A stretch of 64,000 nt of DNA, taken from Brevibacterium sp. JSBI002. Lineage in GTDB: Bacteria; Actinomycetota; Actinomycetes; Actinomycetales; Brevibacteriaceae. Below the pieces are notes generated by a model. That model was not told where the DNA came from and searched no databases. It was given only the letters and a program-made list of their open reading frames with translations. Location: NCBI RefSeq assembly GCF_026013965.1, contig NZ_CP110341.1, positions 744,001 to 808,000 of the forward strand, in the 5' to 3' direction. Positions 57,714 to 64,000 of the stretch are shown here, one piece after another. The translations under genes and the position numbers were made by a program. Each line of letters begins with the position of its first letter. The first letter of the stretch is position 1.

Positions 57714-60458
57714 ATGACACAGGACACAACCTCGGCGAGTCCGAGGGGAAGCGTCGACGAAGAGGTCGATGAATGGATCGAGTCCTGGGAAGGGCTCGTC
57801 GGTGCGCGCGGAACCCAGCGCGCGGGCGAGATCATGGAGGCGCTGCGTGCACGCGCGGCCACGAACTCCGTTGCCCAGCCCAAGGTCACCACCACTGACT
57901 ACGTCAACACCATCCCCGTTGACCAGGAGCCGTTCTATCCCGGCGAGGAGAAGGTCGAGCGCCGCTTCCGCCGCTGGCTGCGGTGGAACGCCGCCATGCT
58001 CGTCCATCGCGCACAGCGGCCCGAGATCTCCGTGGGCGGGCATATCTCCACTTACGCCGGCGCCGCCACGCTCTACGAAATCGGATTCAACAACTTCTTC
58101 CGCGGTCAGGACCATCCCGGCGGCGGCGATCAGGTCTTCTTCCAGGGCCATGCCTCACCGGGAATGTACGCCAGGGCGTTCCTCGAGGGCCGCCTGACCG
58201 AGGCCGACCTCGATGGGTTCCGTCAGGAGGTCTCGCGTGCCCCGCACGGACTGAGCTCGTATCCGCACCCGCGCCTGATGCCCGAGTTCTGGCAGTTCCC
58301 GACCGTGTCGATGGGTCTGGGGCCGATCAACGCGATCTACCAGGCGCAGATGAACCGCTACCTCCACAACCGCGGCATCTCCGACACCTCGGATCAGCGG
58401 GTGTGGGCGTTCCTCGGCGACGGCGAGATGGACGAACCCGAATCGCGCGGCGCCCTGCAGCTGGCCGCGAACGAAGGGCTGGACAACCTCACCTTCGTCA
58501 TCAACTGCAACCTCCAGCGCCTCGACGGGCCCGTGCGCGGAAACGGCAAGATCGTCCAGGAGCTCGAGGCGACCTTCACCGGCGCCGGCTGGGACGTCAT
58601 CAAGGTGCTGTGGGGCCGCGAATGGGACGACCTGTTGGCCAAGGACCGCACCGGCGACCTCGTGAAGATCATGAACGAGACCCTCGACGGTGACTATCAG
58701 ACCTTCAAGGCCGAATCCGGCGGATTCATCCGCGATAACTTCTTCGGCCGCACCCCTGCCACGAAGGGGCTCGTCGACCACCTCTCCGATGACGACATCT
58801 GGAACCTCAAACGCGGCGGCCACGACTACCACAAGGTCTTCGCCGCCTACCAGAAGGCCGTGAACACCAAGGGCAAGCCGACCGTCATCCTCGTGCAGAC
58901 CGTCAAGGGCTACGGTTTGGGCACGACGTTCGAGTCCCGCAATGCCACCCACCAGATGAAGAAATTCACCGCCGCTGACGTCAAGGCCTTCCGCGACCGG
59001 ATGGACATTCCGATCAGTGACAAGGTCATCGACGACGACCCGTACGCCGTGCCCTACTACCACCCGGGCAAGGACGACGACGCGATCCAGTACATGCTCG
59101 ATCGTCGGCGTCAGCTCGGCGGATTCCTGCCGGCACGGAAGCCGGAGAACAACAAGATCACCCTGCCCGCGCCCAGCGACAAGGCGTTCGCGCAGACGAA
59201 GAAGGGCTCGGGGCAGCAGATGGCCGCCTCGACGATGGCCTTCGTCCGGCTGCTCAAGGACCTCATGCGAGAGAAAGGGCTGGGCGAGAGGATCGTGCCC
59301 ATCATCCCCGATGAGGCCCGCACCTTCGGCATCGACGCGTTCTTCCCGACCGCGAAGATCTACAACCCGAACGGGCAGAACTACCTCGCCGTCGACCGCG
59401 AGATGTTCCTGTCGTACAAGGAGGCCACCAGCGGTCAGCTCCTCCATGTGGGCATCAACGAGGCCGGTGCCGCGGCCGGATTCACCGCAGCGGGTACCGC
59501 GTATTCCACCCACGGCGAACCGATGATCCCGATCTACGTGTTCTACTCGATGTTCGGGTTCCAGCGCACCGGCGACGCCTTCTGGGCTGCCGGCGACCAG
59601 ATGACCCGCGGGTTCATCATCGGCGCCACCGCCGGCCGGACGACCCTGACCGGTGAGGGCCTGCAGCACGCCGACGGACATTCCCCGGTGCTCGCGGCCA
59701 CGAATCCGGCTGTGCGCGTCTTCGATCCGGCCTTCGGTTATGAGATCGGGCATATCGTCCGCGACGGTCTGCATCGCATGTACGGAGAGCACGACCTCGG
59801 CGAGGACGAGCGCAACGTCATGTACTACCTCACCGTGTACAACGAGCCGATGCTCCAGCCGGCCGAGCCGGAGGACGTCGACGTCGAGGGCATCCTCAAG
59901 GGCATCCACCGCGTCGCCGAGGCGGCCCCGGGCGACCGTCCGCACGCGCAGCTGCTGGCCTCCGGTGTGGCCGTGCCGTGGGCTCTCGAAGCCCGGGATC
60001 TGCTCGCCGCCGATTGGGGCGTCGACGCCGCCGTGTGGTCGGTGACCTCATGGGCGCAGCTGCGCCGCGACGGCCTCGAATGCGAAGCCGCGGAACTCAA
60101 TGCCGCCGACGGCACCGAGGCGGCCGATCGCGTGCCGTACGTGCGTCAGAAGCTGGAGGGTCAGCCCGGCCCGATCGTGGCCACGAGCGATTTCGACTCC
60201 ACTCAGCCGGACCTCATCCGGCCGTACCTGGACCACGATTTCGCGACGCTCGGCGCGGACGGGTTCGGCTTCTCCGACACCCGTGCCGCCGCGCGCAGGC
60301 ACTTCAAGATCGACGCGCACTCAATGGTCGTGCGCACCCTGCAGCTGCTTGCCAAGCGCGGTGAGATCGACGGATCAGTCCCCGCCGAGGCGGCTCGACG
60401 TTATCGTCTGAACGACGTCAACGCCGGCACCTCGGGTACGGCCGGCGGAGACTCCTGA
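57714..60458 (+). CDS. aceE: Pyruvate dehydrogenase E1 component, homodimeric type
   Basis: 914 residues. The ThDP-binding motif is [17 protein letters not shown]...[14 protein letters not shown], and [45 protein letters not shown] and [19 protein letters not shown] are all typical AceE sequences. It decarboxylates pyruvate and acetylates E2. AAGGA lies about 12 nt upstream. Its location inside a purine/glyoxylate region is notable; E2 and E3 genes are not in the window. Confidence 0.96.
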   Translation: MTQDTTSASPRGSVDEEVDEWIESWEGLVGARGTQRAGEIMEALRARAATNSVAQPKVTTTDYVNTIPVDQEPFYPGEEKVERRFRRWLRWNAAMLVHRAQRPEISVGGHISTYAGAATLYEIGFNNFFRGQDHPGGGDQVFFQGHASPGMYARAFLEGRLTEADLDGFRQEVSRAPHGLSSYPHPRLMPEFWQFPTVSMGLGPINAIYQAQMNRYLHNRGISDTSDQRVWAFLGDGEMDEPESRGALQLAANEGLDNLTFVINCNLQRLDGPVRGNGKIVQELEATFTGAGWDVIKVLWGREWDDLLAKDRTGDLVKIMNETLDGDYQTFKAESGGFIRDNFFGRTPATKGLVDHLSDDDIWNLKRGGHDYHKVFAAYQKAVNTKGKPTVILVQTVKGYGLGTTFESRNATHQMKKFTAADVKAFRDRMDIPISDKVIDDDPYAVPYYHPGKDDDAIQYMLDRRRQLGGFLPARKPENNKITLPAPSDKAFAQTKKGSGQQMAASTMAFVRLLKDLMREKGLGERIVPIIPDEARTFGIDAFFPTAKIYNPNGQNYLAVDREMFLSYKEATSGQLLHVGINEAGAAAGFTAAGTAYSTHGEPMIPIYVFYSMFGFQRTGDAFWAAGDQMTRGFIIGATAGRTTLTGEGLQHADGHSPVLAATNPAVRVFDPAFGYEIGHIVRDGLHRMYGEHDLGEDERNVMYYLTVYNEPMLQPAEPEDVDVEGILKGIHRVAEAAPGDRPHAQLLASGVAVPWALEARDLLAADWGVDAAVWSVTSWAQLRRDGLECEAAELNAADGTEAADRVPYVRQKLEGQPGPIVATSDFDSTQPDLIRPYLDHDFATLGADGFGFSDTRAAARRHFKIDAHSMVVRTLQLLAKRGEIDGSVPAEAARRYRLNDVNAGTSGTAGGDS

Positions 60459-60482
60459 CCGGTTCGGGAACCGAAGCCAGAG

Positions 60483-61262
60483 TCAGCGGCCGCTCTGCAT
60501 CTCTGCGGAGATGCGGGCGGCCGCGTCTTTGAGCAGCGGGACGGCGCGATCGGCGAACGACTGGTCGACGCGGCTGATCGGCCCCGACACGGAGATCGCC
60601 AAAGGCGCGGGGGAGTCCGGGATGGCCATAGCGAAGCAGCGCACCCCGAGCTCCTGCTCCTGCTCGTCGATGGCATATCCGCGCTCACGGATGCGGCCCA
60701 GCTCGGCCTCGAGGTCCTCAATCGTCCCGATGCTGTACTCCGTGGGGGTCGGCATTCCGGCGGTGGCCGCGATATGCCGGACCTGCTCGGACTCGAGCCC
60801 CGCGAGGATGGCCTTGCCGACCCCGGTGGCGTGCATATGGGCACGGCGTCCCACCTCGGTGAACATCCTCATCTGGCGTTCGGAGGCGACCTGATCGACG
60901 TAGACGACCATGTCTCCGTCCAGCGTCGCCACGTTCGCCGACTCCCCGAGCTCGGAGACGAGCTCGCGCAGATAGGGGCGGGCGACGGCGCCGAGCTGGG
61001 AACCGGCGATATCACCGAGTCGCACCAGCCCGGGTCCGAGCGCATAGCCGCGGTCGGGCAGCTGACGGACCACACCGAGGTTGACGAGCGTGTTGAGCAG
61101 ACGATGGATCGTCGGCAGTGGCAGATTGACGTCCGCGGCGATATGGCTCAGCGTCGCCGATCCTGCGGAGTTCGCGATGCACTCAAGCAGTCCGAATGCG
61201 CGTTCGACGGACTGCACGCCGCCCTTGGACTGGCGGATCGCCGGGGTGTCCTTGCTGCTCAT
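60483..61262 (-). CDS. IclR-family regulator, candidate controller of purine/glyoxylate genes
   Basis: 259 residues. The winged helix (about 15-80, ATLSHIAADVNLPLPTIHRLLNTLVNLGVV) is followed by an IclR effector domain (MHATGVGKAILAGL, GIRCFAMAIPD-like core). It resembles AllR/GclR-type repressors that respond to glyoxylate or allantoin derivatives. It is divergent from malic enzyme across 162 bp containing matching operator motifs. Confidence 0.88.
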   Translation of the reverse strand: MSSKDTPAIRQSKGGVQSVERAFGLLECIANSAGSATLSHIAADVNLPLPTIHRLLNTLVNLGVVRQLPDRGYALGPGLVRLGDIAGSQLGAVARPYLRELVSELGESANVATLDGDMVVYVDQVASERQMRMFTEVGRRAHMHATGVGKAILAGLESEQVRHIAATAGMPTPTEYSIGTIEDLEAELGRIRERGYAIDEQEQELGVRCFAMAIPDSPAPLAISVSGPISRVDQSFADRAVPLLKDAAARISAEMQSGR

Positions 61263-61323
61263 CGAGGTTCCTTAATCTGTGGTGAGTCTCGGCAGTGAAA
61301 CTCCGTTCAGTCTAGTCCCGAAA

Positions 61324-61398
61324 TGGAAGAAACTTTCCGAATCCACTGACACCGTCTAGTATTTCCACTAGGCAAAAGTTGTTATCCATAATACGGAA
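61324..61398. promoter_or_regulatory. Operator motifs between the IclR gene and malic enzyme
   Basis: GGAA-N6-TTCC at 61325-61338 (in TGGAAGAAACTTTCCG) lies next to the iclR start, suggesting autoregulation. TCCA-N2-ATACGGAA at 61385-61398 lies 26 bp before the malic enzyme start. Confidence 0.55.
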
Positions 61399-61424
61399 AC
61401 TCGATATCAAGGAGGATATTGCCA

Positions 61425-62804
61425 ATGGTTGCCACCAGCCCCGGATATTCCATCACTCTGCGCGTCGGCACCGAGGTCGGTCAGGCCTCGACCTCCGACC
61501 TCGTCGCCGCGGCCGCCGCCACCGGTGCATCGGTCACCGCCCTCGATGTCGTCGAGTCCACTCCGCGCTCGGTCATCATCGACGTCAGCGCCGATACCCG
61601 CGATGTCGCCCATGCCGACGAGGTCTCCGATGCGCTGAGTGCGCTGCCCGGAGTCGACGTCCACAAGGTCTCGGACCGCACTTTCCTGCTCCACCTCGGT
61701 GGGAAGCTCGAATCCGCCCCGAAGGTGCCCCTGCGCAACCGCGACGACCTCTCCCGCGCCTACACCCCGGGTGTGGCCCGCGTGTGCAAGGCGATCGCTG
61801 AGAACAAAGAGGACGCGCGTCGGCTGACGATCAAACGCAACACCGTCGCCGTGGTCACCGACGGCACCGCGGTGCTCGGCCTCGGCGATATCGGGCCTGA
61901 GGCGGCCATGCCGGTGATGGAGGGCAAGGCCGTGCTGTTCAAGCAGTTCGCCGGTGTCGACGCCTGGCCGGTCGCCCTCGACACGAAGGACACCGAGGAG
62001 ATCATCTCCATCTGCAAGGCCATCGCACCGGCCTACGGCGGAATCAACCTCGAAGACATCGCTGCCCCGCGCTGCTTCGAGATCGAGGCCCGTCTGCGCG
62101 AGGAACTCGACATCCCCGTCTTCCACGATGACCAGCACGGCACCGGCGTCGTCACCCTCGCCGCGTTGAAGAACGCGCTCAAGGTCGTCGACAAGAAGAT
62201 CGAGGACCTGCGCATCGTCGTCTCCGGAATCGGCGCGGCCGGCAACGCCATCATCCGCCTCCTCCAGGTCGCCGGTGCCACCAACATCATCGCCTGCGGC
62301 CGCGACGGGGCGATCGGCCCCGACTCGACGGTCGACACCGACCACAAGCGGTGGCTGCAGGCGAACACGAACCCCGAGGGCTTCTCCGGCACCCTCAAGG
62401 AAGCCGTCGTCGGCGCCGACGCGTTCATCGGCGTCTCTGCCCCGAATGTGCTCGACGGTGACGATATCGCGGCGATGAACAAGGATGCGCTGGTCTTCGC
62501 CATGGCCAATCCCGACCCCGAGGTGGACCCCGCCGAGGCGGCGAAACACGCAGCCGTCGTGGCCACCGGCCGCAGCGACTTCCCGAACCAGATCAACAAT
62601 GTGCTCGCGTTCCCGGGGATCTTCCGCGGACTCCTCGACGCCGAGGCCCGTGACGTCGATGAGAACATCATGGTCGCCGCTGCCGATGCCATCGCCTCAT
62701 GCATCCCCGAGGACGAACTCCACCCCGGCTACGTCATCCCCTCCGTGTTCGATCCCGAGGTCGCGAAGAAGGTCGCCGAGGCGGTCGCCCGGGTCTCGTC
62801 CTGA
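61425..62804 (+). CDS. NAD(P)-dependent malic enzyme with N-terminal ACT-like domain
   Basis: 459 residues. An N-terminal ACT-like domain (about 5-85, [11 protein letters not shown]) precedes the malic enzyme core: [41 protein letters not shown] and GIGAAGNAI for NAD(P). It converts malate to pyruvate and CO2. GGAGGA at 61411-61416 sits 8 nt before the ATG. The ACT domain suggests allosteric control by a small ligand. Confidence 0.93.
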   Translation: MVATSPGYSITLRVGTEVGQASTSDLVAAAAATGASVTALDVVESTPRSVIIDVSADTRDVAHADEVSDALSALPGVDVHKVSDRTFLLHLGGKLESAPKVPLRNRDDLSRAYTPGVARVCKAIAENKEDARRLTIKRNTVAVVTDGTAVLGLGDIGPEAAMPVMEGKAVLFKQFAGVDAWPVALDTKDTEEIISICKAIAPAYGGINLEDIAAPRCFEIEARLREELDIPVFHDDQHGTGVVTLAALKNALKVVDKKIEDLRIVVSGIGAAGNAIIRLLQVAGATNIIACGRDGAIGPDSTVDTDHKRWLQANTNPEGFSGTLKEAVVGADAFIGVSAPNVLDGDDIAAMNKDALVFAMANPDPEVDPAEAAKHAAVVATGRSDFPNQINNVLAFPGIFRGLLDAEARDVDENIMVAAADAIASCIPEDELHPGYVIPSVFDPEVAKKVAEAVARVSS

Positions 62805-62917
62805 ACGTCGACGCTTCCTCCGAGAGTCGCCATGCCAAGGGACGGAGAATGAGAGACAATGAGGCCAGGCTCGCACACCGCCGCCTCGCCGTCGAACCCC
62901 GTGCAGAGAAAGAGAAT

Positions 62918-64000
62918 GTGAAAGTGGAACGATCACCACTCGCCGATATCGACTCACTGCTGGGAGACACGGACGAGCTTCTGGCGACCGCGTACCCCGG
63001 TGATCGCGACGTCCGCCAACCCGTGCACACCGTGTACGTGCCCGGCGACCGCACGAGTGCCGACCTGCCGTACCAGTGGGGGCAGCAGGCGCTCGAATGC
63101 GTCGAGGCCCACGGCGGAATGCTGCAGCTGGCCGAACGCGTCATCACCGCCGCCCGGAAGGAAGGTCCCGCGGTCCCCGGCCAGGTCGTCAGCATCCACC
63201 AGGTGGCCCGCGAAGCCGAACTCCTCGCCGAGGCCGTCACCGCGAAACTCGAACGTGAGCCGATCGAGGACCTGCGTCTGGACTTCGAAGACGGATTCGG
63301 CGACCAGGGGGATGAGACCGAGGATCGGTGGGTCGTCCAGGCCGCCCGCGATGCGGTGGCCGGCCGCTCGGAGAAGGCAGCCCCCGGCTTCGTCGGCATC
63401 CGGTTCAAATGTATGGAGGCGGCGACCCGGGAACGCGGTCTGCGCACTCTCGACCTGTTCATCTCCGAGCTCATCAAGGCGGGCGGCAGCCTGCCGGAGA
63501 ATCTCGTGCTCACCCTCCCGAAAGTCAGCACCGTCGATCAGGTCCGGGCGATGGTGCTCGCCGCACGAGCACTGGAAGCCGAGCACAGCCTCGGCGAAGG
63601 GACGATCACCTTCGAGATCCAGGTCGAGACCCCGCAGCTCGTGCTCGCCGCCGATGGCACCGTGCCGCTGGCGACGGCGCTGCAGGCCGGTGCCGGGCGC
63701 GTGACCTCGCTGCACTACGGAACCTATGACTATTCGGCGTCGATGGGAGTGGCCGCGGCCTACCAGGCGATGGACCACCCGGTCGCGGACTTCGCGAAGA
63801 ACCAGATGATGCTCGCCGTCGCCGGCACCGGAGTCCACCTCTCCGACGGGTCGACGAACATCCTCCCGCTCGGCGACCCCGCAGAGGTCCACCACGCGTG
63901 GGCACTGCACGCCGGCCTCGTCCGCCGCCACCTCAAACGAGGGATCTACCAGGGCTGGGATCTGCATCCGCACCAGCTGCCGACCCGGTTCCTGGCGACC
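62918..64000 (+). CDS. DUF6986 family aldolase/citrate lyase-like protein (3' end outside window)
   Basis: At least 361 residues are present with no stop. VRQPVHTVYVPGDR, LRLDFEDGFG, VGIRFKCMEA, ITFEIQVETPQLVLAADG, SLHYGTYDYSASMGV and KRGIYQGWDLHPHQLPTRF place it in a TIM-barrel family related to HpcH/HpaI aldolases, citrate lyase beta and malate synthase; the LDFEDG and QVETP acidic residues fit the metal site. Its reaction is not established. Neighbours suggest glyoxylate metabolism. GTG at 62918 follows GAGAAAGAG; ATG at 62849 is an alternative. Confidence 0.8.
   Translation, partial: MKVERSPLADIDSLLGDTDELLATAYPGDRDVRQPVHTVYVPGDRTSADLPYQWGQQALECVEAHGGMLQLAERVITAARKEGPAVPGQVVSIHQVAREAELLAEAVTAKLEREPIEDLRLDFEDGFGDQGDETEDRWVVQAARDAVAGRSEKAAPGFVGIRFKCMEAATRERGLRTLDLFISELIKAGGSLPENLVLTLPKVSTVDQVRAMVLAARALEAEHSLGEGTITFEIQVETPQLVLAADGTVPLATALQAGAGRVTSLHYGTYDYSASMGVAAAYQAMDHPVADFAKNQMMLAVAGTGVHLSDGSTNILPLGDPAEVHHAWALHAGLVRRHLKRGIYQGWDLHPHQLPTRFLAT

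Overview
The window is a GC-rich (roughly two-thirds G+C) actinobacterial chromosome segment. GTG and TTG starts, homodimeric-type pyruvate dehydrogenase E1, MarP, the TadA-associated protein and DUF222/HNH genes all fit this. A homoprotocatechuate 2,3-dioxygenase that keeps every catalytic residue known from the Brevibacterium fuscum enzyme points to Brevibacterium. I see no phage, complete insertion sequence or CRISPR array.

Layout. 1-7.3 kb: partial SDR oxidoreductase, RibD-like reductase, small alarmone synthetase, a DUF2277/DUF1304 pair behind a DNA-damage (PafBC-type) promoter, then an aromatic module (IclR regulator, benzaldehyde dehydrogenase, aromatic-acid MFS transporter, PrpF/4-oxalomesaconate tautomerase-like protein). 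7.3-20.1 kb: LPXTG-anchored extracellular nuclease, bifunctional PutA with an unusual HTH-GntR fusion regulator opposite it, uridine kinase, a DUF222/HNH gene with a second PafBC-type promoter, and four paralogous four-helix membrane units carried in two genes. 20.1-30.1 kb: phenolic-acid FAD monooxygenase and MHS transporter, divergent from a homoprotocatechuate meta-cleavage operon (FAH-RraA fusion, GntR, hpaE, hpaD, hpaH, hpaI) that ends in a strong terminator. 30.1-39.5 kb: LPXTG surface protein, PrsW and MarP envelope proteases, EEP-family protein, winged-helix protein, upp, TadA-associated protein, tadA, tRNA-Ser(CGA).

39.7-64 kb is a purine-to-glyoxylate region. It holds a purine permease, xdhABC, guanine deaminase, glyoxylate assimilation (hyi, glxR, gcl, glxK), allantoinase, urate-to-allantoin genes (uraD, hiuH, uricase), aceE, an IclR regulator, malic enzyme and a DUF6986 aldolase-like gene that runs off the end. 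Similar GGAA-N6-TTCC boxes and a TCCA-N2-ATACGGAA motif recur at the hyi, glxK/uraD and iclR/malic-enzyme promoters, suggesting one IclR-controlled regulon. Allantoate-degrading genes are not in the window.

Three window-wide patterns stand out. A 56-nt palindromic element occurs four times, each just after a stop codon and in a fixed orientation to the gene it follows. The 10-mer CGCCGAGGCG occurs at least 34 times where about one is expected. Five genes are each broken by one missing G/C, all repairable by restoring one base, which suggests sequence error more than real decay.
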